Source of the DNA: Kiritimatiellia bacterium
Lineage (GTDB): Bacteria; Verrucomicrobiota; Kiritimatiellia; CAIVKH01
Length of the DNA stretch: 64,000 nucleotides
Assembly: GCA_027493775.1 (NCBI GenBank)
Contig: JAOSKE010000001.1
Coordinates: 1,320,917-1,384,916, forward strand
Direction: 5' to 3'
The position numbers were made by a program, and so were the translations under genes. Position 1 is the first letter of the stretch. The number at the start of each line of letters is the position of its first letter. This document shows positions 31,420 to 40,381 of the stretch, one piece after another. The notes beneath the pieces are model-generated. The model was not told where the DNA came from. It worked only from the letters and a program-made list of their open reading frames with translations, and searched no databases.

Positions 31420-31813
31420 ACGTGACAACCGTCTCCGAATTGTTTTGCCCGCGTTCCGACCACGAAATCGTCGTGGTCACGAGCCAAAGCCCGTCCTCCT
31501 CCTCGCCCACTTCCTCCACATCGCGCCGCCACTGATAGCCGCTGTACTCCCCGCTGAAGCTCCCCGACCCGGCCGCATCTTCAATGTCCTCCTCCACCCA
31601 AATCGGCTTCTCCACCTCCACGCGCCCGAACAGTTCGCGCGTCGTTTCAAGGCTGCGCACCTTGCGAACCACGGCGATGCAACGCGACGCGCCGGCAATG
31701 AGAATCGTCAGCCCGATCCCCAAAATCACAATCGCCATCAAGACTTCGATGAGACTCAGGCCGGTGCGCGAGCGCCGACGTGCGGCGGAATGAAATGACG
31801 GCGCAGATTTCAC
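31394..31813 (-). CDS. gspI: type II secretion minor pseudopilin GspI
   Basis: This 139-residue pseudopilin has the prepilin motif RTGLSLIEVLMAIVILGIGL with Glu at +5 of the mature protein. The domain after the helix is short and acidic (VEVEKPIWVEEDIEDAAG, WLVTTTISWSERGQ), as in GspI. GspI starts assembly of the tip complex with J and K. It overlaps gspH by ATGA at 31810-31813. Confidence 0.88.
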   Translation of the reverse strand: MKSAPSFHSAARRRSRTGLSLIEVLMAIVILGIGLTILIAGASRCIAVVRKVRSLETTRELFGRVEVEKPIWVEEDIEDAAGSGSFSGEYSGYQWRRDVEEVGEEEDGLWLVTTTISWSERGQNNSETVVTYVHWPQKN

Positions 31814-32394
31814 AAAAACTCCACGCTGGTGTCGCCGGAAATGCCCTCCACCTCAATCCGCGCCCGCTTTCCGGCTTTATCCTGTAGCTCAATCACAAAG
31901 CCTTCGCTCATTCCGTTCGGGAAAAAATTGACCCAATAAATATCATTCAGCGCCTGGCCCTTCGACGAGGCTTCGAATGCGGATATTTTGACATCGGCAG
32001 GAAGCGGTTTTCTCAATTCGCTCGTAATTGCTGCGGCTGTGGACGCTTCATTGCCCACATTCGCCTCGCTGCGATCGGCTAGGAAGCGACTCGTCCCCGC
32101 GAGCGACGCGCGATCAGCCATGGAAACGATCTCGATGGAGCCGGAAACGCGATCAAACAAAATGGCCATATAGTGCTGCTTCAGCACCGTCATGCTGCGC
32201 GTGTATTTGACCGACATCACCACCGCGCGCGCGGCGGCGCGCAGTTGCGAGCCTTGGAACGACTTGGAGAAAAGCGGGACGGCAATTCCCGCCGCAATCA
32301 GAGAAATCGCGACAACCAGCAGCAACTCAATCAGCGTGAAGCCGCGCGCGCGAAATGACGAAGGAACCCGCCGGGCATTTGCCTGATTCGTCAT
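31810..32394 (-). CDS. gspH: type II secretion minor pseudopilin GspH
   Basis: This 194-residue pseudopilin has the motif ARGFTLIELLLVVAISLIAA followed by FSKSFQGSQLRAAARAVVMS and the GspH/FimT-like beta domain (QHYMAILFDRVSGSIEIVSM). The C-terminus PNGMSEGFVIELQDKAGKRA is typical. It sits between gspG and gspI in the expected order. Confidence 0.88.
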   Translation of the reverse strand: MTNQANARRVPSSFRARGFTLIELLLVVAISLIAAGIAVPLFSKSFQGSQLRAAARAVVMSVKYTRSMTVLKQHYMAILFDRVSGSIEIVSMADRASLAGTSRFLADRSEANVGNEASTAAAITSELRKPLPADVKISAFEASSKGQALNDIYWVNFFPNGMSEGFVIELQDKAGKRARIEVEGISGDTSVEFL

Positions 32395-32421
32395 TTGCGC
32401 ATTCGCCGAAATCCGCGAGGG

Positions 32422-32853
32422 TTATTCTTTACCCCAATTCGTCACATCATCCGCGCTTTCCACGCCATCCGCCCCGAGCGACTTGAGGTCGTACGAGTGC
32501 GGATTGTGGCTGCCCGGTGAGGAATAGACGAAATCGTTGCCCCACGGATCTTTCGGAATCCCTTTTTCAACATACGGTCCGCGCCAAGAACCTGACGCGC
32601 CGCCCGGACTTGTCGTCAGCCCCTGCAGCGAAGACGGGTAATTACCCATATCCAACTCGTAGAGTCGAATCGCCGTGCTGAGCGCCTCAATGCTCGCCTT
32701 TGCCGCAGACTCTTTCGATTGCTGAACACGTCCGCCGAGCTTGGGCACTGCGACGGCGGCGAGAATGCCGATAATCACCACCACCAGCAGAATTTCAATC
32801 AACGTGAAACCCGAGCGCGCCTCGCGCGCAACCTTGCGTAGATTCTTTTTCAT
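32422..32853 (-). CDS. gspG: type II secretion major pseudopilin GspG
   Basis: This 143-residue major pseudopilin has the class III signal RSGFTLIEILLVVVIIGILA and the conserved VPKLGGRVQQSKESAAKASI. Also present are LYELDMGNYPSSLQGLTTSP, the calcium-site-like C-terminal region GIPKDPWGNDFVYSSPGSHN, and YDLKSLGADGVESADDVTNW. Family length is exact. A good Shine-Dalgarno (AGGAGAAA) precedes it. The 110-bp gap to gspF holds the paired palindromes at 32893-32939, so gspG may have its own control within the operon. Confidence 0.96.
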   Translation of the reverse strand: MKKNLRKVAREARSGFTLIEILLVVVIIGILAAVAVPKLGGRVQQSKESAAKASIEALSTAIRLYELDMGNYPSSLQGLTTSPGGASGSWRGPYVEKGIPKDPWGNDFVYSSPGSHNPHSYDLKSLGADGVESADDVTNWGKE

Positions 32854-32892
32854 CGTCTTTCTCCTAAAACCAATTCAGCGCCCGGCTAAAAT

Positions 32893-32939
32893 TTCCAAGG
32901 GTTGGAACTGTTGCGCCCGGCGACTTCCAAGCCTTGGAA
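32893..32939. repeat. paired 15-bp palindromes, 32-bp period (gspF-gspG gap)
   Basis: Two near-identical palindromes, TTCCAAGGGTTGGAA (32893-32907) and TTCCAAGCCTTGGAA (32925-32939), lie 32 bp apart start to start. They sit between gspF and gspG, with 39 bp between the nearer one and the gspG start codon. The same pair with the same 32-bp period recurs at 37844-37890. They may be a dimer-of-dimers binding site or small RNA hairpins. Confidence 0.75.
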
Positions 32940-32963
32940 CTTTCCATGTTTGACCCGAGTTCC

Positions 32964-34230
32964 CTACTTTATGTTGAGACCGCTGGTCAGGTCAAATACC
33001 GCAAGCAACATGCTGATTGCGATAAACCCGACCATCACGGCCATTACTACTATCATAAGCGGTTCGAGGATGGTCGTGAAGACCTTAACGCTCCGATCCA
33101 GCTCATCGTCGTAGCGCCGCGCGATGTGCCCCAGCGCCCCCGGCATGTCGCCCGACTGCTCGCCCACCGCGAGCATATCCGTCAGAAGCGGTGGAAACAC
33201 CTTGCCTGCGGCCAGCGGCCCGGAAATCGTTGAGCCGTCCGTCACCTTTTCCCGCGCTTCCTTGATTTGCTCGGCAATAATCACATTTCCCATGCTGTCC
33301 TGCACAATCCCCAGCGCCTGCAAAACGGGAACGCCGTTATTCAGCAGCGCGCCGAGTGTGCGCGCGAACTGCGCGTAGGCATTTGCCGTCACAATCTTTT
33401 TGAAAACCGGCACGCGAAGCTGCAGCGCGTCCCATTGATGCTTGCCGGCCGGGGTCTTGATGTGGCGGCGCAAAAAAATCCAGCCCACGAAGGCGAGGAT
33501 CGCCACCAGCCAGCCCCAGTGCAGCAAAAACCCGCTGCTCGCAATCAGAATTCGCGTCGGCAACGGAAGCGTGCTGCCCAGCTCCTCGAAGATGGAGGAG
33601 AAGCGCGGCACCACGAAGATCATGGTAAAAATCATCGTCGCTGCGCCTACGGACAACACAAAGCCTGGGTACACCAGAGCCATCGAAACTTTTTCGCGCG
33701 CCGCCTGAACGCGCTCATAGTGGACGTTCACGCGCTCCAGCGCATCCGAAAGTTTTCCGCTCGCCTCGCCCGAGCGCACCATATTTACGTACAAGCTGCT
33801 GAACGACTCCGGCCACTGGCTCAGCGCATCGGAAAGGCTCGCGCCTCGGATAATCTCGTCGCGGAGCGCCACAACAATCTGATCCTGCCCGTGCCCGGTG
33901 TGCCGCTGCGACAACGTGTGCAACGCGCTGCCAAGGGTCATTCCAGAGGAGAGTAAGTCGCTCAGTTCGCGCGTGAACATCAGCGTTTCGCGCAGATTCA
34001 TTCGCGGTCGCGCATCGCGACGAATCACCAGCCGCGCCCCTTTTTCTCGCTTTGCGCGCTTTTCCTTTTCCTTCACCGCCGCCGCCGCGCCGACGGTCTC
34101 CTGAACAGAAATCGGAGTCAGGCCCTGGCGCTCCAACTGAATCAACGCCGCGCGCTTGTCGGGCCGCCTCAAGCGTACCGGCGGCGCGTTGGCCGGTCGA
34201 AGATCGTGCTGTGTAATTAAACCGTGGCAT
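32964..34230 (-). CDS. gspF: type II secretion inner-membrane protein GspF (one frame slip)
   Basis: GspF is the polytopic platform protein. The start MPRFNYTARSSTGQ is typical. An extra base at GGG 34161-34163 (CCC on the coding strand) shifts the frame; without it the protein reads GTLEAADKRAALIQLERQGL, the usual N-terminal pattern. A basic insertion (KEKEKRAKREKGARLVIRRD) is followed by two T2SSF domains: FTRELSDLLSSGMTLGSALH, then the helices LSVGAATMIFTMIFVVPRFS and LHWGWLVAILAFVGWIFLRR, FARTLGALLNNGVPVLQALG, and the last helix EPLMIVVMAVMVGFIAISML. Repaired length is about 421 residues. Confidence 0.92.
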
Positions 34231-34258
34231 CTTGCGCTATACCGTTGCGATTCGGCCG

Positions 34259-35980
34259 CTACTCGGCCGCCACCAAATCCTCGTCATCTTCCGCCACGCG
34301 CAACACCTCTTCAAGCGTTGTCATGCCGCGCAGAACCTTCGTCCACCCGTCATCGCGTAGTGTGCGCATTCCTTCGCGGATGGCTTCCTGCTTGATTGCG
34401 GTCGAAGAAGCGCGACTGACTATCAGCGGGCGAATCGAATCGCTGATGACCAAAATTTCGTAAATTCCTGTTCGGCCCCGGAAACCGGTGCCGCGACATT
34501 CCTCGCAGCCGACGGCGGACATAATCGTTCCTTCGCTCAGCCGCTCTTTCGGGAAGTTGATGCTGTCCAAAAACGCTTCGTCAATTTTCCACGGCGTTTT
34601 GCAGTGCGGACACAGACGACGCACGAGGCGTTGCGCAACGAGACCCTCCACGGAGGACGCGATTAGAAACGGCTCAATCCCCATATCCGTCAACCGCGTC
34701 ACGGCGCCGGCGGAGTCATTCGTGTGCAGCGTGCTGAACACCAAGTGCCCCGTCAGCGCGGCGCGAATCGCGATTTCCGCCGTTTCACGGTCACGAATTT
34801 CACCGACCATGATTACGTCCGGGTCCTGACGCAAAATATGGCGTAGGCCGACGGCGAAGGTGAGTCCGATTTCGGGACGCACATAAATTTGATTCACCCC
34901 GGCCATTTCATATTCGATCGGGTCTTCAATCGTCAGAATCCGCAAGTCCACCGAATTGATCGTGTGCAACCACGCGTAAAGCGACGTGGATTTACCGGAA
35001 CCGGTTGGACCGGTCACAAGGAGAATTCCGTGTGGCTTGGTGATGAGTTTCAGCAAAATTTTTGAATCGCGATCTTCAAGCCCGAGCTTGTCCATCCCGA
35101 TCATTCCGCTTGTTCGCATCAACAAGCGCAAACTCACGCTTTCGCCATAGACCGTCGGCATCGTCGAAACGCGAATATCAATTTCCTCGCCGTGAACGCG
35201 GATGCTGATTCGACCGTCCTGCGGCAGGCGCTTCTCCGCAATGTCCATATTCGCCATGACCTTGATGCGGGAAATGATCGAGGCTTGGAACCGTTTCAGT
35301 TGCGGCGGCACAGGGGTCTGGTGCAACACGCCATCCACGCGATAACGAATGCGCAGGTCCATTTCCTGCGGCTCAAGGTGAATATCCGTTGCGCGGTCCT
35401 TGTACGCCTCCCAGATGATCTGGTTCACGAACTTCACGACGGACGCCTCTTGATCCAGCTCGCTCAAGTCCTGCTTGCTGAGGTCGTCATCCACTGCAAC
35501 TTCGATGCGGTTGTCCGCCATCATGCGATCCAGCGTTTCCGCGCCGACGCCGTAAAGCTTCTTTGCCGCCTTGTCTATATCCGCCGCCGTGCTCAACGCG
35601 AGGCGCACACGGAACCCCGACGCGAGTCGCAGCGCGTCCATCAGGCCCGGCGCAAACGGATCATGCGTCGCCACGCGCAGCGCACCGTTTTCAATCGCGA
35701 TCGGCATCACGTTGTATTGGAACACTGCCTTCGTCGGCAGTTTCTCCAGCGCAGTTTTTTCGATGGTTATATCGCCCGGTCGCAGATACGGCACATTCAT
35801 CGCCTCGGCCAAAGCCTTGAGAAAATGATCCTCGCGGGCAAAGCCCAGCTCGACCACAAGTTCCGTGATGGATTTTGTGGACTCCTGATGCCGCGCGAGC
35901 AGTTCCTCCACCTGACCCGGCTGGAAGACTCCGCTCTTTTCGAGCAACGCGGCAAGTTTGTTGGGGGCGGCGACTGTCAT
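34259..35980 (-). CDS. gspE: type II secretion ATPase GspE
   Basis: This 573-residue cytoplasmic hexameric ATPase powers pseudopilus assembly. The N-terminal MshEN-like domain begins at MTVAAPNKLAALLEKSGVFQ. The catalytic core has Walker A GPTGSGKSTSLYAW, the Asp box TIEDPIEYEM, Walker B DPDVIMVGEIRDRETAEIAI and the His box TGHLVFSTLHTNDS. The zinc-binding CM domain has CPHC and CEECRGTGFRGRTGIYEIL. I chose ATG 35980 as the family-like start; codons to 36175 are open, but their sequence is unlike the family. It is the first gene of the operon, 28 bp before gspF. Confidence 0.96.
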   Translation of the reverse strand: MTVAAPNKLAALLEKSGVFQPGQVEELLARHQESTKSITELVVELGFAREDHFLKALAEAMNVPYLRPGDITIEKTALEKLPTKAVFQYNVMPIAIENGALRVATHDPFAPGLMDALRLASGFRVRLALSTAADIDKAAKKLYGVGAETLDRMMADNRIEVAVDDDLSKQDLSELDQEASVVKFVNQIIWEAYKDRATDIHLEPQEMDLRIRYRVDGVLHQTPVPPQLKRFQASIISRIKVMANMDIAEKRLPQDGRISIRVHGEEIDIRVSTMPTVYGESVSLRLLMRTSGMIGMDKLGLEDRDSKILLKLITKPHGILLVTGPTGSGKSTSLYAWLHTINSVDLRILTIEDPIEYEMAGVNQIYVRPEIGLTFAVGLRHILRQDPDVIMVGEIRDRETAEIAIRAALTGHLVFSTLHTNDSAGAVTRLTDMGIEPFLIASSVEGLVAQRLVRRLCPHCKTPWKIDEAFLDSINFPKERLSEGTIMSAVGCEECRGTGFRGRTGIYEILVISDSIRPLIVSRASSTAIKQEAIREGMRTLRDDGWTKVLRGMTTLEEVLRVAEDDEDLVAAE

Positions 35981-36024
35981 AAATAAAAACGTCAAATGAA
36001 GATACGGGCCAGTCTTCACGCGGT

Positions 36025-36098
36025 CAAATACCAAGAGCCACCTATCGGAACGGTATTTGGTTGATAGATTGATGAGTGAATCGGTTGATAAGTTGATA
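36025..36098. promoter_or_regulatory. candidate control region upstream of the secretion operon
   Basis: CAAATACC (36025-36032) and GGTATTTG (36052-36059) form a perfect 8-bp inverted repeat with a 19-bp spacer. Directly next to it (36059-36098) lie four TTGAT(A/G) repeats, e.g. GGTTGATA at 36059 and 36083. Both lie 45-120 bp before the gspE start on the minus strand. They could bind a regulator; no clear -35/-10 pair was found. Confidence 0.35.
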
Positions 36099-36189
36099 AA
36101 ATGACTGGGACTCTCCACCCATCTCTTCGCAGACGCCACGCGCCCTGCGTAATTGACACCCAGCCGCGCGCCCATGATACTTTCCGCCC

Positions 36190-36648
36190 ATGAGCATCCC
36201 CGTGGAAATCAACGCGCCCGGCATCAATGTCGAACAACTGATGGCGGAAATTGAACAGGCCGTCGAACGCAAAGCCGCCGATGGCGTCTATGCCGATGCG
36301 CGGATCGCCCGCGCCGAACGAGCGAACCTGCTTAATATGCGCAAGGACGAAGACTTCGTCTCCTTCTACCTCCGCACCCTTCACGAAGCCGTCTTCGTGG
36401 ACATCAACGACTTTACGATTCGCGAGCGTCGCTCGGCGTTCGCCCCGATGCTCGTCGCGCTGAAAAAGACAATCTGGAAGCTCCTCAAGTTCTATACCTA
36501 CCGCCTCTGGTCCCAGCAGAACTCCGTCAACGGCCTGCTCGTCACTGGAATCGAGTGTCTCGAAGAACAGTATCGCGACCGAATGGAGAAGCTCGAAGCG
36601 CGTGTCGTCCAACTCGAAAAACAACTCGGAGCGACCCAGGGCGAATGA
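36190..36648 (+). CDS. small hypothetical protein coupled to a glycosyltransferase
   Basis: This 152-residue protein begins MSIPVEINAPGINVEQLMAE. It is rich in charged helices (RAERANLLNMRKDEDF), with FAPMLVALKKTIWKLLKFYT as a possible membrane-associating amphipathic helix and a C-terminal coiled coil (YRDRMEKLEARVVQLEKQLG). Similar N-terminal extensions occur in front of surface-polysaccharide glycosyl- and methyltransferases, so a scaffold role for the next gene is plausible. Its stop overlaps the start of that gene by ATGA (36645-36648). Confidence 0.7.
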   Translation: MSIPVEINAPGINVEQLMAEIEQAVERKAADGVYADARIARAERANLLNMRKDEDFVSFYLRTLHEAVFVDINDFTIRERRSAFAPMLVALKKTIWKLLKFYTYRLWSQQNSVNGLLVTGIECLEEQYRDRMEKLEARVVQLEKQLGATQGE

Positions 36649-37829
36649 GCCGCGCGCAACGCATCGCCTTCATCGCCCCGCGCTATTCCGAACAAGGAAC
36701 CGTCGGAGGCGCTGAAACCCTGCTCAAGGCGCTCGCCGAACGCTGCGCCGCCGCAGGTCGCGACGTGGACTTCCTCACGACCTGCGCGCGCGATCATTTT
36801 ACGTGGAAGAACGAGGTTCCACCGGGCCAAAAAACCTACAACGGGGTGAACGTCCACTACTTCCCCGTCAACGAAGACCGCGACGTCGAACAATTCCTTG
36901 GTATTCAGAGCCAGATAGATAAAGGCGTCCGCGTCACCCGCGAGGAAGAAATCGCGTGGATCACAAACAGCGTCAACAGCCGCGCACTGATGGACCACCT
37001 CCACGCCAACATCGCCCATTACGACCGCCTCGTCGCAGGCCCCTACCTCTTCGGAATCACCTGGTTCGCCGCGACCACCTTTGCCGATAAAATGGCGCTC
37101 GTCCCCTGTCTGCACGACGAAGTCTTCGCCTACCTCGGCATTATGAAGGAGATGTTCCTCGGCGTGCGCACCCTCCTATTTAATACGCACCCCGAACAGG
37201 AACTTGCGGAGCGACTCTACGGAACCGATCCCCAAAAATCGTCCATCGTTGGACTCGGCCTTGATCCGTTCGATGCCGACCCCACCGCTACGGCGAAAAA
37301 ACTAAACCTCACGGCGCCCTACGTGATGTATGCCGGTCGTCGCGAAACGCTCAAAGGCACTCCGCTTCTCTGCGAGTATCTTTCCGTCTTTCGCGAGCGA
37401 ACAAAGCGCGATGTCCACATCGTCTTCACCGGGAGCGGTCCGATTGAAGCGCCGGAAGCGCTACAGCCCGCTATTCACGACCTCGGCTTCGTCTCCGAAC
37501 AGGAAAAACGTGACGCGATGGCGGGTGCGAAGGTCTTTATTCATCCCTCCGTGAACGAAAGTCTCGGAATCGTTCTGCTCGAAGCCTGGCTCGCCGGAAC
37601 CCCCGGCCTCGTCCACGCCAACGGCGTCGTCCTCCGAGATCAAGTCCACCGCGCCAACGGCGGCCTCTGGTTTAAGCACTATCCTCAGTTTGAAGAGGCC
37701 CTTTCCCGACTACTCGACGACGAACCCACCCGCCGTGCGCTCGGCACTTCGGGAAAAGCCTACGTTTTACGCGAATACGGCTGGCCCGCCGTTGAAAAAC
37801 GACTTTTGGAGGCGCTCGATGCCCATTAA
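36645..37829 (+). CDS. GT4-like glycosyltransferase
   Basis: This 394-residue GT-B enzyme has the N-terminal acceptor-side motif IAFIAPRYSEQGTVGGAETL and a C-terminal nucleotide-sugar domain. The latter has YVMYAGRRETLKGTPLLCEY, HIVFTGSGPIEAPEA and VFIHPSVNESLGIVLLEAWL, where the E-x7-E pair binds the sugar nucleotide. GT4 enzymes are retaining transferases, here probably for exopolysaccharide, LPS or glycoprotein sugars. The start at 36645 is fixed by the ATGA overlap. A second glycosyltransferase follows after a 96-bp gap that carries paired palindromes. Confidence 0.9.
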   Translation: MSRAQRIAFIAPRYSEQGTVGGAETLLKALAERCAAAGRDVDFLTTCARDHFTWKNEVPPGQKTYNGVNVHYFPVNEDRDVEQFLGIQSQIDKGVRVTREEEIAWITNSVNSRALMDHLHANIAHYDRLVAGPYLFGITWFAATTFADKMALVPCLHDEVFAYLGIMKEMFLGVRTLLFNTHPEQELAERLYGTDPQKSSIVGLGLDPFDADPTATAKKLNLTAPYVMYAGRRETLKGTPLLCEYLSVFRERTKRDVHIVFTGSGPIEAPEALQPAIHDLGFVSEQEKRDAMAGAKVFIHPSVNESLGIVLLEAWLAGTPGLVHANGVVLRDQVHRANGGLWFKHYPQFEEALSRLLDDEPTRRALGTSGKAYVLREYGWPAVEKRLLEALDAH

Positions 37830-37843
37830 GCGTGCGCCAAAAC

Positions 37844-37890
37844 TTCCAAGGGTTGGAAGTCTCATCGAAAACGACTTCCAAGGGTCGGAA
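37844..37890. repeat. paired 15-bp palindromes, 32-bp period (between glycosyltransferases)
   Basis: TTCCAAGGGTTGGAA (37844-37858) and TTCCAAGGGTCGGAA (37876-37890, one mismatch in the palindrome) lie 32 bp apart. The nearer copy ends 35 bp before the next start codon, almost the same geometry as the pair before gspG. They lie 14 bp after the stop of the first glycosyltransferase. Confidence 0.75.
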
Positions 37891-37925
37891 CTTTTTGAAA
37901 ACACCGTCCGGTGGAGCATCTAATT

Positions 37926-39002
37926 ATGCCCGCAATCCACCAACTCGTTGCGGGCTATGCCAAGGGCGACGCGATTAGCAACGAATCACGCGTCCTCCGC
38001 CAGATGTTTCGCGACTGGGGCCACGAATCCGAAATCTACTGCGAACAGCGCCGCACCCTTCCCGAGCTGCGCAAGGACGCCCGCGACCTCGCGGAGGCCG
38101 CGACGACCATTCGCGCCGACGACATTGTTGTTTTGCATCTCTCCATCGGCTCCCCCGCCAACGCTGTATTCAAAACGCTGCCCGGCCGCAAGGTAATCGT
38201 CTATCACAACGTCACCCCGCCTGAATTCTTCGTCGGTCTGCAGGAAGAAATCGCGCACCACCTCCGCACCGGTCGCGAACAAGTCGCGTCGCTTGCTGGC
38301 GCCGCCGAAATCAATCTCGCCGACAGCAAATTCAACGCCTCGGAACTTGAAGCCCTTGGCTATGAGAACGTCCATGTAATGCCGTTAAAGTTAGAACGCG
38401 GCCAATGGGAAGGTTCATTAGATCGCAGAATCGTTCAGCAGTTCGGCGACGGTCGAACCAACATTCTTTTTGTTGGGCGCGGCGCACCTAACAAACGGAT
38501 TGAAGACCTCCTCTTCACGCATTACTACGTCCAGCGCTATGTTGATCCCGACGCCCGCTTAATTCACGTCGGCTCCTACTCCGGGCTGGAACGTTACGAA
38601 GCCTTGCTTCGCGCCAAGGCGGCCGACATTAAACTGCAAAATTATGTCCTCACCGGCTCCGTCCCACCCGAAGTTTTGCGCAGCTACTACTCCGTTGCCA
38701 CTGTTTTTCTTTGCATGAGCGAACACGAGGGATTTTGCATTCCATTATTGGAAGCCATGGCTCACCGCGTCCCCGTCCTCGCCTACGCCGCTGGCGCTGT
38801 CCCCGAGACCATGGCCGACGCCGGAATCCTCTTGCGTGAAAAGCGCTTTGACCTAGCCGCCGAGCTCATCGGTCGAATCGCCAGCGACACCCCCCTCCGC
38901 GAGACCCTCATCGCGAACCAAGCCACCCGTCTCCAACGCTACCTGGATCAAGACATCCCCACCCTCTGGAAAACCCATCTCGGAGGGTTGTTGGGGAAGT
39001 AG
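37926..39002 (+). CDS. GT4-like glycosyltransferase
   Basis: This 358-residue GT-B glycosyltransferase starts with MPAIHQLVAGYAKGDAISNE. It has KVIVYHNVTPPEFFVGLQEE in the N-domain and NILFVGRGAPNKRIEDLLFT, then YVLTGSVPPEVLRSYYSVAT and FLCMSEHEGFCIPLLEAMAH (E-x7-E) in the C-domain. Family members transfer sugars in LPS or O-antigen synthesis. I chose ATG 37926, preceded by GGTGGAG, over the in-frame ATG 37911. Confidence 0.9.
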   Translation: MPAIHQLVAGYAKGDAISNESRVLRQMFRDWGHESEIYCEQRRTLPELRKDARDLAEAATTIRADDIVVLHLSIGSPANAVFKTLPGRKVIVYHNVTPPEFFVGLQEEIAHHLRTGREQVASLAGAAEINLADSKFNASELEALGYENVHVMPLKLERGQWEGSLDRRIVQQFGDGRTNILFVGRGAPNKRIEDLLFTHYYVQRYVDPDARLIHVGSYSGLERYEALLRAKAADIKLQNYVLTGSVPPEVLRSYYSVATVFLCMSEHEGFCIPLLEAMAHRVPVLAYAAGAVPETMADAGILLREKRFDLAAELIGRIASDTPLRETLIANQATRLQRYLDQDIPTLWKTHLGGLLGK

Positions 39003-39147
39003 AGACCTCTGGGCGCTTGGCAATATATACGGAACAAACAAGGGTTGTTGCGGAACGCCGTCGTTTTGCGTCGCTCTCCGTCAGTTGCATCAGCCCTGAA
39101 AGCCCCCCGCCTGAAGTAGTCTTTGATGAAATAATTAAAAAAATGAA

Positions 39148-39177
39148 TTGCGCGCTTTATGTGACTTAAGTTATATA
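39148..39177 (+). promoter_or_regulatory. candidate promoter of the methyltransferase gene
   Basis: TTGCGC (39148-39153) and TATATA (39172-39177) are 18 bp apart, in a locally A/T-rich stretch. The ATG is only 8 bp past the -10, so a transcript from here would be nearly leaderless. Confidence 0.35.
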
Positions 39178-39184
39178 TCGGCGC

Positions 39185-40381
39185 ATGGCGCAAAATGGGA
39201 AATCCGGCAAGATTGTTGTGAATATTGATCCCGAAATTAAGCGGCGACTCTATGCGGCGCTTTCGATCTCGGGCATTACGCTCAAAGACTGGTTTAGATC
39301 AACTGCGGCTGCGTACTGCGATGAACAGGGGCAACCGCTTCATTCAAAAGCGACGCGCTATGACGGGCGGGGACGCAAATGGCCTTCAAGCGCAAAAGAG
39401 GTGTGGCCAGAAGACGGCATAATGGAGGGCATCAAGCAGAGCGACAACTTTACGCAAAAATATCGCGTTGTTTCGATGTTTTCGGGTTGTGGAGGGATGG
39501 ATTTGGGCTTTGTTGGCGGCTTTCAAGTTTATGGGCGCCGGTATAGCAAATTGCCGTTCGAAATCATCTGGGCGAACGACCTCAACGTAGAGGCGTGTAA
39601 GACCTATCGGCGGAATTTGGGGCACGATGCGGTGAGCGGAGATATATGGGATCTCATTGATCGGATGCCGAGCAGTGCAGATGTGCTAATCGGTGGGTTT
39701 CCGTGTCAGGACATCTCCGTGAACGGGAAACGCGCGGGCGTGAACGGAAGGCGTAGCGGACTGTATAAGGCGATGGTTGAGGCAATTCGGCGAATTAAGC
39801 CGCGTGTATTTGTTGCCGAGAATGTCAAAGCGCTTCTAAACCACAAGGAATGGCTGAGACAGGTTGTAGATGACTTTGAGAGCTTGGAATACCGAGTTAA
39901 CTACCAGCTATACCAAGCGGCGGACTATGGTGTGCCGCAAACGCGAGAGCGCGTATTGTTCGTGGGGACCGCTGCTGACGTCGAGCCGTTCGTTCCGCCG
40001 ACGCCCGAGCGAAGTGCGGCAACGTGGATGACCGCCGAGGAAGCGATAAGCGACCTGGAAAATACCGAAAGAGATCCGCAAATAAATCACATCTGGAGTC
40101 TGGCGAACGCGAGTCCAGAGCAAGGAAACCGCAGATTAGTTCAAAATCGCCCAGGCTATACAATTCGAGCCGAATGCCATGGGAACATTCATTACCACTA
40201 CCGCTTGCCGCGGCGGATATCTATGCGCGAGGCAGCAAGGCTCCAATCGTTTCCGGACAAATTCGTGTTCGTTTCCGGATTAAGAGAGACCGAGCGGCAG
40301 GTTGGAAACGCTGTTCCCCCCGTGCTGGCTTGGCATGTGGCAAAGTCAATTCTTGCTTCTCTCGGAGCATCCGAGAAATAA
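39185..40381 (+). CDS. DNA (cytosine-5) methyltransferase with N-terminal RHH-like domain
   Basis: This 398-residue C5 methyltransferase has motif I MFSGCGGMDLGF, the motif IV catalytic loop GGFPCQDISVNGKRAG (Cys nucleophile), motif VI VFVAENVKALL, motif VIII YGVPQTRERVLFVG and motif X ERQVGNAVPPVLAWHVAKSI. The target-recognition region is short. Before motif I is an extra segment of about 90 residues, beginning KIVVNIDPEIKRRLYAALSI, which resembles a ribbon-helix-helix DNA-binding domain. It could repress its own promoter, as fused HTH domains do in some modification enzymes. The gene converges on a nuclease-like gene with which its last 36 bp overlap. A foreign origin is likely. Its target site is unknown. 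Confidence 0.92.
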   Translation: MAQNGKSGKIVVNIDPEIKRRLYAALSISGITLKDWFRSTAAAYCDEQGQPLHSKATRYDGRGRKWPSSAKEVWPEDGIMEGIKQSDNFTQKYRVVSMFSGCGGMDLGFVGGFQVYGRRYSKLPFEIIWANDLNVEACKTYRRNLGHDAVSGDIWDLIDRMPSSADVLIGGFPCQDISVNGKRAGVNGRRSGLYKAMVEAIRRIKPRVFVAENVKALLNHKEWLRQVVDDFESLEYRVNYQLYQAADYGVPQTRERVLFVGTAADVEPFVPPTPERSAATWMTAEEAISDLENTERDPQINHIWSLANASPEQGNRRLVQNRPGYTIRAECHGNIHYHYRLPRRISMREAARLQSFPDKFVFVSGLRETERQVGNAVPPVLAWHVAKSILASLGASEK

